DNA of 64,000 nt, taken from the NCBI GenBank assembly GCA_022184915.1, contig JAGTJU010000003.1:186001-250000 (forward strand), in the 5' to 3' direction. Positions within the stretch are counted from its first letter, which is position 1. Every line of letters begins with the position of its first letter. The stretch is from Myxococcales bacterium (GTDB lineage Bacteria; Myxococcota_A; Polyangia; Fen-1088). Both the position numbers and the translations under genes were made by a program. Positions 1-8,301 of the stretch are shown here, one piece after another. Below the pieces are notes generated by a model. It was not told the origin of the DNA, ran no database searches, and was given only the letters and a program-made list of their open reading frames with translations.

Positions 1-350
1 TCGAGGTGCGCAGGGAAGGCGCAGTTTGCGACAGGGTTGACGATAAGAGTCTCTGGGCTCACCTCCGCAGTCGCCCTATACAGCGCGAGGAGAAGGCGCA
101 TGTTGTCTTCGACGACTGTTGCGGCTTGCTCCGTTACATATACGAGACTCCCTACGTGGGCAGCACAGTTGACGATCACTCGACAAGGGGTAGAAGCCAG
201 GAGGCGCTTGACCTGGCCGACATCCCGCAGGTCGCAATCCTTTCTCGAAATGGCCGAAACCTCGAAACCACTTTTCTTAAGTGCGTCCACCACGTGGCGT
301 CCCACGAAACCTGAGGCGCCCAACACCATAAAGTTCTTCTCTGCGGTCAT
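1..350 (-). CDS. NAD-dependent epimerase/dehydratase (SDR), 3' end cut off by window
   Basis: The first 116 codons of an extended short-chain dehydrogenase/reductase are visible, and the rest lies beyond the window edge. The N-terminus reads MVLGASGFVGRHVVDAL, the GxxGxxG Rossmann motif that binds NAD(P). Further on come a D-L-R acidic loop, VNCAAHVG, and NPVANCAFP, which matches the N-P-I-x-N-C-x-Y-P strand of GDP-fucose synthase-like epimerases. The ATG at 350 overlaps the TGA of the preceding acyltransferase gene (ATGA), so the two are probably translationally coupled. It is likely to make or modify a nucleotide sugar for the neighbouring EPS locus. Substrate and exact reaction cannot be told. 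Family call is firm, function is inferred. Confidence 0.8.
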   Translation of the reverse strand, partial: MTAEKNFMVLGASGFVGRHVVDALKKSGFEVSAISRKDCDLRDVGQVKRLLASTPCRVIVNCAAHVGSLVYVTEQAATVVEDNMRLLLALYRATAEVSPETLIVNPVANCAFPAHL

Positions 351-919
351 TCTTCGTACCCCATTGCTCGGGCTGCTTGCAGCATCCTATCTCGCGGCCG
401 CTCCCGGACCTTCCGGGCAGGAACCCCGAAATATATAGACCAAGGCTCCGTACTACGGAGGACAAGTGAACAAGAGCCCACCACGCTGCCTTCGCCCAGA
501 GTCACGCCTGGGTGCACCACGACGTTAGTCCCGATGCTGGCGAACCGACGGAAGATGACTGGTGCATAGTTCACACGGTCGCGGAACTCCGGTGGCGACA
601 TACCCACAAGACCGTGCCCCAGGAACTCGTCTGACGCACAGAGGATGCGGCTTCCCGCTCCAACGGTGTTGAAGCCCTCCATCCTGAGTGTGGATTTGGC
701 ACCACCAATGACGGTGACGTACGGGCCGATGTGCACGTAGTCACCCATCGTCACAGCCGTGGTGCAATAGAACCCGGAGTCTATGGCGATATGCGACCCA
801 AGCTCCACGAGGGCTGGGCGCTTAATCTCGACTCGCGGGCTAATGAAGACGTCCTGCCCTTGAGCCCTCAGCTGAGAGTAATCGTAAGGTGCCGTCTGAT
901 CCTCAGACTCTCGCGACAT
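347..919 (-). CDS. Hexapeptide-repeat (LbH) acyltransferase, probable sugar N- or O-acyltransferase
   Basis: A 190-residue protein with imperfect left-handed beta-helix hexapeptides in the middle and the closing motif YFGVPARKVRERP typical of the maa/VatD/WbbJ group. I place the start at the ATG at 919, because it shares its A with the TGA of the upstream aminotransferase (TGATG). The longer reading to 1090 is only aminotransferase sequence in another frame. It sits directly behind a DegT aminotransferase, as in the QdtC/FdtC/VioB type of pathway where the new amino group is N-acylated. That role is inference, and O-acetylation of a polysaccharide is an alternative. The cognate acyl-CoA cannot be read from sequence. 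Confidence 0.85.
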   Translation of the reverse strand: MSRESEDQTAPYDYSQLRAQGQDVFISPRVEIKRPALVELGSHIAIDSGFYCTTAVTMGDYVHIGPYVTVIGGAKSTLRMEGFNTVGAGSRILCASDEFLGHGLVGMSPPEFRDRVNYAPVIFRRFASIGTNVVVHPGVTLGEGSVVGSCSLVLRSTEPWSIYFGVPARKVRERPRDRMLQAARAMGYEE

Positions 920-2016
920 CACCAACCACTCTTGACGCATTCCACGATTCTGTGGACGTCTTCTTCGGTGATTTCTTCGTGGCAAGGAAGGGACAACTGT
1001 TGGGCGTCGAAACGTTCCTGTCCGGGGAGCTCGGGTGTGACCCCTCCCAACACACGATTCCGGTCGATTCGGCGGTGCACTACGGAGCACGGGATCCCGT
1101 GCTCCTTAAGCTTGCGTACCAAGTTGAGCCGCTGTTCAACGAGGACGGTAAATAGCCACCACGACGGAGAACTGCCCTGGTGGACCGCCGGAAGTGTTAA
1201 CCCTGGCACCTCAGCAAGGTGATGAAAGTACGCGAGGGCGATGTCTCGCCGGCGGCGCAGTCGTTCGGGAAAGGATGCCAGGTTCCCCATCCCAACCGCC
1301 GCAGCTAGGTCGTTCATGTGGTATTTGAACCCCAGATCTGAGAGGTTGTACTGTCGCTCTCCTAGTTCATCGGGGACTGCCGTTGCCCGGTCAATGCCGA
1401 ACCATCTAAGCCGGCTTACTGTTCTCTCGTCTTGTTCGCTGAGCGAGCAAATCGCTCCTCCGTCGCCAGTAGTGAGGTGTTTGATCGCTTGAAACGAGAA
1501 GCACGTGAACCTCGATATCGCACCGACTGGCGTACCTTTGTACAAGGCCCCGAGCGCATGCGCCGCATCCTCCACCACTGCGAGGCCGTGCTGCTGGGCG
1601 AGCGATCCGATCTCGTCCATCTCGCAGGGTATACCCGCCCAGTGCACCGGCATGACTGCCTTCGTTCTCTCCGTGATCCTAGACGCAGCAGAACTGACAT
1701 CTAAGTTGCCGGTCGTGGCATCGATATCGGCAAATACGGGCCGTGCCCCCGCCATGAGCACGGAGAGCCCGCTTGCGACAAATGTTTGGGGCGGAAGAAT
1801 GACTTCGTCGCCAGGTCCTACCCCCGCCGCGACGAGGGATAGATGGAGAGCAGACGTGCCGCTGTTCACCAAGCGAGGCCTGACGAGGCCTAACGACCGC
1901 TCGAGCGCCTGCTCGAAGCTACGAGCGACCGGCCCTTCGCTCAGGCGTCCAGAACGAAGTACATCAACTGCTAGGCGAATGGCCTCGTCGGAAACGTGCG
2001 AGTTAAAAAGTTCCAT
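919..2016 (-). CDS. DegT/DnrJ/EryC1/StrS family PLP-dependent sugar aminotransferase
   Basis: A 365-residue protein of normal family length. Visible motifs are NSGTSALHLSL (cofactor phosphate region, residues 51-61), VVEDAAHALGA (Asp150 pairs with the PLP pyridine nitrogen) and FSFQAIKHLTTGDGG with Lys179 as the PLP Schiff-base lysine. The family transfers an amino group from glutamate to a keto-sugar nucleotide. It starts a leftward, overlapping three-gene unit with the acyltransferase and the SDR epimerase, so the unit probably makes an acylated amino-deoxysugar for EPS. The gene is divergent from the heparinase-like gene across a 255 bp spacer in which I could not pick a convincing promoter. 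Confidence 0.92.
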   Translation of the reverse strand: MELFNSHVSDEAIRLAVDVLRSGRLSEGPVARSFEQALERSLGLVRPRLVNSGTSALHLSLVAAGVGPGDEVILPPQTFVASGLSVLMAGARPVFADIDATTGNLDVSSAASRITERTKAVMPVHWAGIPCEMDEIGSLAQQHGLAVVEDAAHALGALYKGTPVGAISRFTCFSFQAIKHLTTGDGGAICSLSEQDERTVSRLRWFGIDRATAVPDELGERQYNLSDLGFKYHMNDLAAAVGMGNLASFPERLRRRRDIALAYFHHLAEVPGLTLPAVHQGSSPSWWLFTVLVEQRLNLVRKLKEHGIPCSVVHRRIDRNRVLGGVTPELPGQERFDAQQLSLPCHEEITEEDVHRIVECVKSGW

Positions 2017-2271
2017 AGGTCAGCCGGGGTATGCGCAGCGCGCCCTCGTTCAGGGAGCGGTAGAGTACCGCCAGGGCCGGCGAAGCGCAAAGGGCCGAAA
2101 TCAGAATACAAACGCGCGGCACGAACCGGAAATACGCCTCCCCTGGCCCGCCCGGTTTGGTAGGGGGCTCGCGCCACGACGTCGCTACGAGCCCCCCGTC
2201 TCGCGGAACCCGAGTGACAGTTTCGTCGAGATAGTATGTGTTGTTGTAGGCAGTCTAAGGTAGCAGCGACC

Positions 2272-3963
2272 ATGTCTCCCAACCTCCCCCGCCTGCTTCG
2301 GACCGTCGCTCACCTCACCCCGGGGCAGGTCACCTCCCGCATCGTTCACGTGGCCCGCACGCAAGCCTACCGCCGGCTCGCGCGCTTCCCCATCTCCTGG
2401 CTATCCTTCGATGCCCACGCCCGCGGAGCGCTCCGGGAGCCGCTGGAGCTCGAGACCACTTTGCCTGTCGCCGAGATCATTGACCTGTGGCGCCAGGGCC
2501 AGGTGAGCTACCACGGCATCAAGGGTCCCAGGGACGACTGGAAGGCCAGCGGCCACACGCGCCTGTGGCAGTACGAAAAGCACTATCACGTCGAAGCGCT
2601 CGCGCTCGGCGCCGCGGGTTTGGGAAACACCCCCGAAGCCGCTCGCGCTCGCGACGATCTGGTCACCCTCGTGGCCGGCTGGCAAAAGGCCTGCCCGCCG
2701 CTGGCCGGGGCCAGCTGGGAGCCCTACCCCATCGCCCGCCGCGTGCTGCACTGGTCCCTTGCGCTGGCCGCCTGCCCCCAGCTGGGCCCCACCCTGGCCG
2801 GACGCCTCGCGCCACAGGTTCGTCACCTGCACCGCCACCTCGAGACGCACCTGCTCGGCAATCACCTGCTTTGTGACCTGTTCGCCGTCGTCGCAGGCTG
2901 CGCCGTACTCGAAGCCCCGGGCCTCGACGCCCTGGCCGCCGTGGCCCGCGAGGAGCTCTGCCGCCAGCTTCGCGCCCAAACGCTTCGTGACGGCGGGTAC
3001 GCCGAGCGCACCGCCCAGTACCACGCCGTGGTGCTTCGCGACCTGCTGTGGACGATAGCGCTCACCAATGCACGAGGCCGGCCCCTGGCGCTCGAAGCTC
3101 ACGCCACACACATGATGCAGTGGCTCGGGGCTGTGGTGCGCTCCGATGGCAGTTTCCCCTGGATCAACGATGCCGCCCCGGACACCACCCCCGCCTGGCC
3201 TGCCCTGCTGCGATTGGCCCACCAGGTGGGACTGAACCCCGAGGAGACCTTGGAGACACCCGTGCCGCGGCCTGCGCCCGAAGGACCGCTGGTGCTCCAC
3301 GAAACGGGCTGGTTGATCTGGCGTCCAGGGAAGAGCGATCTGCTGTTCGACTTTGGCTTGGTCGGGCCGCCCGAACAGCCGGGCCACGGGCACGCCGACG
3401 CCCTGGGCTTCGAACTCATCTGGGAAGGCGAGCCCCTGGTCACCGATACGGGCATCACCACCTACGCCGCGAACGAAACGCGCGCATACGAACGCAGCGC
3501 CGCCGCACACGCCACCGTTTCCGTCGACGGGGAAGGCAGTGACGAGGTGTGGGCCTCTTTCCGCGTGGGCGGCCGAGCCGCACCCTACCTGGCCCGCGTC
3601 TCCCTCGATGCGCCCGGCGCCCTGGCCGTGCAAGCCGTGTGCAAAAGCTTCCGTGGATGGCGGCACGAACGGCGGCTCGAGTTCACCGCCGGCAAACGCC
3701 TGGTCGTGGAAGACCATCTCGAAGGCTCATTCGCCCAGGCCGCGAGCCATGTGCCATTGGCCCCCGGGTGGCAGCTGACGGACGAGGGGGGGGCGCTAAG
3801 CCTCGTCAAGGGCAGCCAAACCCTGAGGTTTCGTGTGCTGGCAGGAGGGCCCGCTCGCGTTGCCGCCGGATGGCAGAGCGCAGGCTTCGAGCACAAGGTC
3901 CCCCGCCAAGTCATCCACGTGCCCCTGGTCGCGGGGCGCGCCAGCTACGAAATCTGCGCCTAG
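2272..3963 (+). CDS. Heparinase II/III family polysaccharide lyase-like protein
   Basis: About 563 residues with an alpha-helical N-terminal toroid and a beta-rich C-terminal half, as in alginate/heparinoid lyases. The helical part has YAERTAQYH, the Tyr/His region usually involved in lyase catalysis, and the sheet part has PGHGHADALGFEL, the typical heparinase II/III motif. I prefer the ATG at 2272 (MSPNLPRL), with AAGG upstream, to the earlier start at 2236, whose extension is Cys-rich and unlikely. No clear signal peptide is seen. Such genes often sit in bacterial EPS loci, where they may trim or edit the polymer. Its stop overlaps the stop of the convergent gene at 3960. Substrate is unknown. 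Confidence 0.88.
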   Translation: MSPNLPRLLRTVAHLTPGQVTSRIVHVARTQAYRRLARFPISWLSFDAHARGALREPLELETTLPVAEIIDLWRQGQVSYHGIKGPRDDWKASGHTRLWQYEKHYHVEALALGAAGLGNTPEAARARDDLVTLVAGWQKACPPLAGASWEPYPIARRVLHWSLALAACPQLGPTLAGRLAPQVRHLHRHLETHLLGNHLLCDLFAVVAGCAVLEAPGLDALAAVAREELCRQLRAQTLRDGGYAERTAQYHAVVLRDLLWTIALTNARGRPLALEAHATHMMQWLGAVVRSDGSFPWINDAAPDTTPAWPALLRLAHQVGLNPEETLETPVPRPAPEGPLVLHETGWLIWRPGKSDLLFDFGLVGPPEQPGHGHADALGFELIWEGEPLVTDTGITTYAANETRAYERSAAAHATVSVDGEGSDEVWASFRVGGRAAPYLARVSLDAPGALAVQAVCKSFRGWRHERRLEFTAGKRLVVEDHLEGSFAQAASHVPLAPGWQLTDEGGALSLVKGSQTLRFRVLAGGPARVAAGWQSAGFEHKVPRQVIHVPLVAGRASYEICA

Positions 3964-4571
3964 CGCCCTTCTGGCCGACCAGCGGACTTCGGCCTCGAGC
4001 AGGTGGGAACCTCGGCGGCGCCCTCGTCAAGCAGCATGCCTCCCTCGAGGGGTAGCGCGAGCCGCCGCCCCTCACAGGTTTCCAGAACGAACGCATCCTC
4101 CCGCAGACCGACATACCATCCCCAGCGACGAACCCCGCTGTAGGAGGGCAAGGCATCGGGGGACTTCAACAACGTCGAAAGCCTCCACTCGCGAGCCTTG
4201 CCAGCCCGAGGCACGATTCGGACGAGTACCGGATCCCCATCTTCCGGCTCCAGCATGTCACTTCCGAACACGGACAGCAGAAAGCGCCCATCATTCGAGA
4301 CGTAAACAATTCTTTCCGGCGTCTCGGCTCTCCAGAGCAAACGGGGGGTGATCTGAAACCAGGAATTCGCCTGCCATACAAGCTCCTGGCCCTCGACGGG
4401 GCCGGCCGCATAAACATCCGTTGCTCCACGCTCCCAATCGAGCACGCCGATGTAACGACGATTCTGAGACCATGACACACGAGCCCCATCGACGAGGAGA
4501 GGCGCCACCGCCAAGGCCGAGGACGGGGCAAAAAGGAGGAGGCCCGCGACGGCAACTGCGCTCGCCTTCAT
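3960..4571 (-). CDS. Small secreted protein of unknown function, coupled to the zincin gene
   Basis: I do not recognise this 203-residue protein. It starts MKASAVAVAG followed by a hydrophobic stretch and an Ala-x-Ala-like site (SSALAVA), a typical Sec signal peptide. The mature part is beta-rich with several Trp residues and Asp-Gly turns (YVSNDGRFLLSVFG). Two cysteines, in LETCEG and VPTCSR, could form a disulfide. The ATG at 4571 overlaps the stop of the upstream zincin gene (ATGA), so the two are probably co-translated. A periplasmic partner, inhibitor or substrate of that zincin is possible but only inferred from coupling. Confidence 0.75.
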   Translation of the reverse strand: MKASAVAVAGLLLFAPSSALAVAPLLVDGARVSWSQNRRYIGVLDWERGATDVYAAGPVEGQELVWQANSWFQITPRLLWRAETPERIVYVSNDGRFLLSVFGSDMLEPEDGDPVLVRIVPRAGKAREWRLSTLLKSPDALPSYSGVRRWGWYVGLREDAFVLETCEGRRLALPLEGGMLLDEGAAEVPTCSRPKSAGRPEGR

Positions 4572-5242
4572 GAGAGTACGGTGGTGACCCGACAACCGGG
4601 AAGCATCGTCTGTACAGACTCGCGAACGAACTCGAGGTGGCGCTCTCGGAGCTTGCGCCCAAGGTTCATCACGCTTTCTTTGTCGCCGAATTCGCCGTCA
4701 GCGTCACGATATTCGTCGTTGTTCCCAAGGGTATGGCCGAACTCGTGTGGGGCCACGTAGAAGTTCTTCACAGTCGGGCTCCCCAGCTTGAACGTGGCCT
4801 CATGGGGCAAAACGTCGAAGCTAAATAGAAAAATCTGGCGTGTGTGGAACTGCACCTCTGCCCGAGGCCGGGGCGGTGCGTCCAGTGCCTTTGTGACGAG
4901 GACTTCCCAGTGCGGATCCGTCTCGACCTTCTGGATGTCGAAAGTCAAGCTCAAGCCTTTGTCCCCGTAACGCTGCAAAACTCTTTGGGCCGCATCAGAC
5001 GGGCGAGCCCCCTTTTGTTCCTGCACCAAAAACCGAGCCTTTCGACTCCACACGGACCAAACCAGCCGATCGACCGCGCCATGGAATTTGGCCTTCTCGG
5101 CAGCCGTCCAGCGACTCAGGCCTGGCTTGGCAGCCCAGGCGTATCGCCACTCCTGTCGAACCAGGACGTTCCCACTTTCGAGATTCAGGTCAAGGGTTGC
5201 CCAGGCTTCTTCCCGTATTAGGTTCTTCAGGAGCTTTTCCAT
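4568..5242 (-). CDS. Zincin-like metallopeptidase with HExxHxxGxxD motif
   Basis: A 224-residue protein whose C-terminal third carries APHEFGHTLGNNDEY. This is a HExxHxxGxxD zinc site with Asp as third ligand, followed about 20 residues later by ESVMNLG, which looks like the Met-turn of metzincins. The N-terminal 130 residues resemble nothing I recognise and are rich in Trp, Lys and Glu. There is no signal peptide, so the product is either cytosolic or exported by another route. It overlaps the small secreted gene downstream. Metallopeptidase fold is well supported by the motif. Substrate and cellular role are unknown. Confidence 0.75.
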   Translation of the reverse strand: MEKLLKNLIREEAWATLDLNLESGNVLVRQEWRYAWAAKPGLSRWTAAEKAKFHGAVDRLVWSVWSRKARFLVQEQKGARPSDAAQRVLQRYGDKGLSLTFDIQKVETDPHWEVLVTKALDAPPRPRAEVQFHTRQIFLFSFDVLPHEATFKLGSPTVKNFYVAPHEFGHTLGNNDEYRDADGEFGDKESVMNLGRKLRERHLEFVRESVQTMLPGCRVTTVLS

Positions 5243-5396
5243 GGCGCGAAGCGGTTATTGTCTCGCACATGACGGGCATGAATCAATCAATTTGGAAGAC
5301 GCAAAGAGCCCTTCCAGGGGGCAACCGGCGGTATCCACTCGAGGGCTTCGCCACGTCAAGGAGCGAGCGATTTGTGATAAGACCTGCCCCGCTCCC

Positions 5397-6629
5397 GTGA
5401 AAATTCTCTACGTAAGCCAGTACTTTCCCCCCGAAATGGGCGCTCCCGCAGCCCGCGTGTACGAACTGTCTCGTGCCTGGGCCGCCCTGGGACACGACGT
5501 GACCGTCCTGACTGGATTTCCCAATCACCCCACGGGCGTCATTCCCGCCGAATACCGGGGCGAATACCTCCGCCGGGAAATCGTGGATGGCATCAAGGTG
5601 GTGCGGGTTCCGATTTACGCTGCAGCCAACAAGGGTTTGCTCAAGCGGAGCCTGAACTACGCTTCGTTCAGCGCCAGCGCCACTTTGGTGGGGCCCGCCG
5701 TCACAAGCCGCCCCGACGTGCTCATCGCCACGTCTCCCCAGTTTTTGTGCGGCGTCGCGGGCCGGCTCGTGGCCTGGGGAAAGCGGGTGCCTTTCGTGTT
5801 CGAGGTCCGCGATCTTTGGCCCCGCAGCATCGTCGAGGTGGGTGCCATGAAAGCGAACTCGCCCGCCGTGAAGGTGCTGGAGCTCCTCGAGTGGGCTCTT
5901 TACAAAACCGCTGACCACATCGTCGCCGTCACGGAGTCTTTCGTCGACGAGATTGCGGCCACCGGTGTGTCGAAGGACAAGATCTCCGTCGTTACCAACG
6001 GCGTGGACCTCGAGCTTTTCCAGCCCGGGGAACGCGCCAGCGCCCGAGCGGCGTTAGGGCTGCCTTCGGATAAGTTCATCGCCACCTACGTTGGCACGCA
6101 TGGCATGGCTCACGGGCTCGACCTCTTGCTTGACGCCGCCCAAGCCCTGAGGGCCAAGCCCATTCATTTCCTGCTCGTAGGCGAGGGAGCGGAAAAGGCT
6201 GCGCTCAAGCAACGCGCCCAAAGCCAAGGGATCAACAACGTAACTTTTTGGGACCAGCGCCCCCGAACAGAGGTCGCCAAGATCCTGAACGCCTCGGACC
6301 TATGCCTGGTGCTCCTGCGAGACAAGGGGCTGTTTCGCACCGTGATCCCGTCGAAGATCTTCGAGTTCATGGGGGCGGGGCGCCCCATCCTGACCACTGT
6401 CGATGGCGAGTCTCGAACGATCATCGAGACCGCGGGCGCGGGCGTGTTTTCTTCTCCTGGTGACGCGAACGCGCTCGTAGCGACGCTGGAAGCGCTGCTG
6501 GGACCGGACGCGGGCCAGCGGCTCGAGGCCATGGGGCGAAGTGGCCGGGCCTACGTGGAGGCGCACTACAGCCGGCCCGCACTGGCCGCAAGGTATCTGG
6601 AAGTTCTGCAGCGTGTCGCCGGTGCGTAG
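5397..6629 (+). CDS. Glycosyltransferase family 4, WbuB-like
   Basis: A GT-B glycosyltransferase of about 410 residues. It begins VKILYVSQYFPPEMGAPAAR, the usual WbuB-type N-terminus with the Gly-Ala acceptor loop. The C-terminal donor domain shows VVTNGVDLELF, FIATYVGTHGMAHG, and PSKIFEFMGAGRPIL with the glutamates that hold the nucleotide. I choose the GTG at 5397, because the upstream in-frame extension overlaps the zincin region and has no family similarity. The protein would add a sugar to the lipid-linked EPS repeat unit on the cytoplasmic face of the membrane. It is followed by wecA on the same strand, which has its own promoter. Confidence 0.92.
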   Translation: MKILYVSQYFPPEMGAPAARVYELSRAWAALGHDVTVLTGFPNHPTGVIPAEYRGEYLRREIVDGIKVVRVPIYAAANKGLLKRSLNYASFSASATLVGPAVTSRPDVLIATSPQFLCGVAGRLVAWGKRVPFVFEVRDLWPRSIVEVGAMKANSPAVKVLELLEWALYKTADHIVAVTESFVDEIAATGVSKDKISVVTNGVDLELFQPGERASARAALGLPSDKFIATYVGTHGMAHGLDLLLDAAQALRAKPIHFLLVGEGAEKAALKQRAQSQGINNVTFWDQRPRTEVAKILNASDLCLVLLRDKGLFRTVIPSKIFEFMGAGRPILTTVDGESRTIIETAGAGVFSSPGDANALVATLEALLGPDAGQRLEAMGRSGRAYVEAHYSRPALAARYLEVLQRVAGA

Positions 6630-6675
6630 GGGAGAATCGCCCCATTTCGCAAGCGCACAACGCCACACCTGCAGG

Positions 6676-6716
6676 ATGCGTGCGTAACCAGCGTGTGTCC
6701 TGGTGTATGCGTGCGT
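6676..6716 (+). repeat. Two direct repeats upstream of the wecA promoter, possible activator sites
   Basis: The ten-base word ATGCGTGCGT occurs at 6676-6685 and again at 6707-6716. The 31 bp step is about three helical turns, so both copies face the same side of DNA. The second copy ends 8 bp before the -35 box of the wecA promoter. The placement fits paired operator half-sites for an activator or repressor, but no protein is known from the window. Confidence 0.45.
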
Positions 6717-6723
6717 TCGTGGA

Positions 6724-6752
6724 TTGGCGTTTTTCTGAGTAGTCGCTACAAT
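6724..6752 (+). promoter_or_regulatory. Sigma70-like promoter of wecA homologue
   Basis: TTGGCG at 6724-6729 and TACAAT at 6747-6752 are separated by 17 bp. This would start transcription near 6759 and give a leader of about 28 bases. A GAGGAG ribosome-binding site lies just before the GTG start at 6788. Confidence 0.65.
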
Positions 6753-6787
6753 TGCGGTCCCTAATGCGAGATATGTGAGGAGTCGGT

Positions 6788-8281
6788 GTGAGATCAGCAG
6801 GTGTCGCATTCTTGCTTTCGTTGGTGGTGGCGGCGTTTCTGACTCCGGTGGCCCGTGGGTTTGCTCTTCGTTTCGGCTGGCTGGACCACGCGCGCGGATC
6901 CCGGAAGATTCACGGGAAGCCCATTCCCAGAATCGGGGGCGTGGCCATCATCCTGGGGTTCTTGGCCCCCCTAATCGCTCTGGCGATTTACCAAACCGGA
7001 ACGGGCAAACTCTTCTATCAAAACGAGCTCCGTGCCTTCGGGCTGATGGCAGCCGGTGTGGTCATCGGCCTTCTGGGCCTGTACGACGACATCAAGGGCG
7101 CCAACGCCAAAAAGAAGCTCAGCGTGCAGGGCACCCTGGCCGTGGCCCTCTATCTTTGCGGCTTCAAAATTCAACAACTGGCGACCCCCTTCGGGTTCAC
7201 CATCGATCTCGGGCAGTTCGCCTTGCCCTTCACCGTCTTCTGGATCGTGGGCGTGATCAACGCCCTCAACCTCATCGACGGACTCGATGGCCTGGCGGGC
7301 GGCGTGGCCTTCTTCGCGGTGGGCACCACCTTCGTCATCGCGTTCATGCGAGGTGACGCGCTGATGATGCTTTTCATGGCCTGCCTGGGCGGCGCCGTGT
7401 TGGGCTTTTTGTTTTATAACTTCAACCCCGCGTCCATCTTCATGGGGGATACGGGCTCGATGTTTCTGGGCTTGGTGCTGGCTGTGGGCTCGATCCAAAC
7501 CAGCCAGAAATCCTCCACGGCGGTGGCGATCTTGATCCCCATCATCGTGCTCGGTTTGCCCATCGCCGATACGCTCATGGCCATGGGGCGCCGGGCCTTT
7601 CGCGGCCGGCCCATCTTCAGCGCCGACAAGGAGCACATTCACCACCGCTTGTTGGCCCTGGGGCTTTCCCACCGCAAGGCCGTGCTGGTGCTCTATTCGG
7701 CCTGTGTGGTGCTGGCTGCCGCAGCGCTGTCTTTGGTGTACGCCAGCAGCCTGCAAACCGTGGTGATTCTCACCTTCCTGGGCGCTTCCTTCGTGGTGGG
7801 CATGAGGTCCATCGGCCTGTTCCGCATCGAACACGCCAGCCAAATGGGGAAAAAGCGCCAGCGTAACCGACGCCTGCGGGCGGCGGTGCGCGCCGCTGGT
7901 GAGCGTCTCTCCCACGCCGAAAGCCCCGACGACTTGTGGGAGAGCGTGCGGGTGCTGGAAGATGATTTCGAGGCCGCCAGCCTGGGCCTATGTTTGCTTT
8001 CGCCGGGCAAAAAAACGGACGTTCACGTGCGCCGCTACACCACCCGCGAGCTGACCGAGGGGACCGCAGCGTTGAGCCGCTCGATCGAGTTTCAGGGCGA
8101 GTTCAAGGGCGCCCTTGAGCTGGCCTGGACGGACGGCCGCTTGGAGATCGACCGCGACGACGAAATCGCTGCCGAGGTTCTGTGCGATCACCTCAGCAGC
8201 GCCTGGAAGCGGGTTCACGAAACCCTTAGCGACCAGCGGCCGCGCCCCACCACGCGGGGCAACCTCAGCATCGTATCCTGA
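6788..8281 (+). CDS. WecA/MraY-type polyprenyl-phosphate sugar-1-phosphate transferase with C-terminal extension
   Basis: The product is an integral membrane enzyme that loads the first sugar phosphate onto undecaprenyl phosphate. Motifs in order are GLYDDIKG (Mg-binding Asp pair), NALNLIDGLDGLAGG (catalytic loop), FMGDTGSMFLG, and HIHHRLLALG, which is characteristic of WecA rather than MraY. About ten membrane segments fill residues 1-345. The last 150 residues are soluble, Arg-rich at first, then alpha/beta (DDLWESVRVLEDDF), and are not part of the usual WecA. Start is the GTG at 6788 behind GAGGAG. It probably initiates the EPS repeat unit. Sugar specificity is not evident. Confidence 0.9.
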   Translation: MRSAGVAFLLSLVVAAFLTPVARGFALRFGWLDHARGSRKIHGKPIPRIGGVAIILGFLAPLIALAIYQTGTGKLFYQNELRAFGLMAAGVVIGLLGLYDDIKGANAKKKLSVQGTLAVALYLCGFKIQQLATPFGFTIDLGQFALPFTVFWIVGVINALNLIDGLDGLAGGVAFFAVGTTFVIAFMRGDALMMLFMACLGGAVLGFLFYNFNPASIFMGDTGSMFLGLVLAVGSIQTSQKSSTAVAILIPIIVLGLPIADTLMAMGRRAFRGRPIFSADKEHIHHRLLALGLSHRKAVLVLYSACVVLAAAALSLVYASSLQTVVILTFLGASFVVGMRSIGLFRIEHASQMGKKRQRNRRLRAAVRAAGERLSHAESPDDLWESVRVLEDDFEAASLGLCLLSPGKKTDVHVRRYTTRELTEGTAALSRSIEFQGEFKGALELAWTDGRLEIDRDDEIAAEVLCDHLSSAWKRVHETLSDQRPRPTTRGNLSIVS

Positions 8282-8301
8282 GGCCACGCCGGCAAGCCCG
8301 T

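Noticed and set aside
920-1090. N-terminal extension of the acyltransferase upstream of 919
   Set aside because: It overlaps the aminotransferase end in another frame and is Arg/Pro-rich. TGATG coupling supports the ATG at 919.
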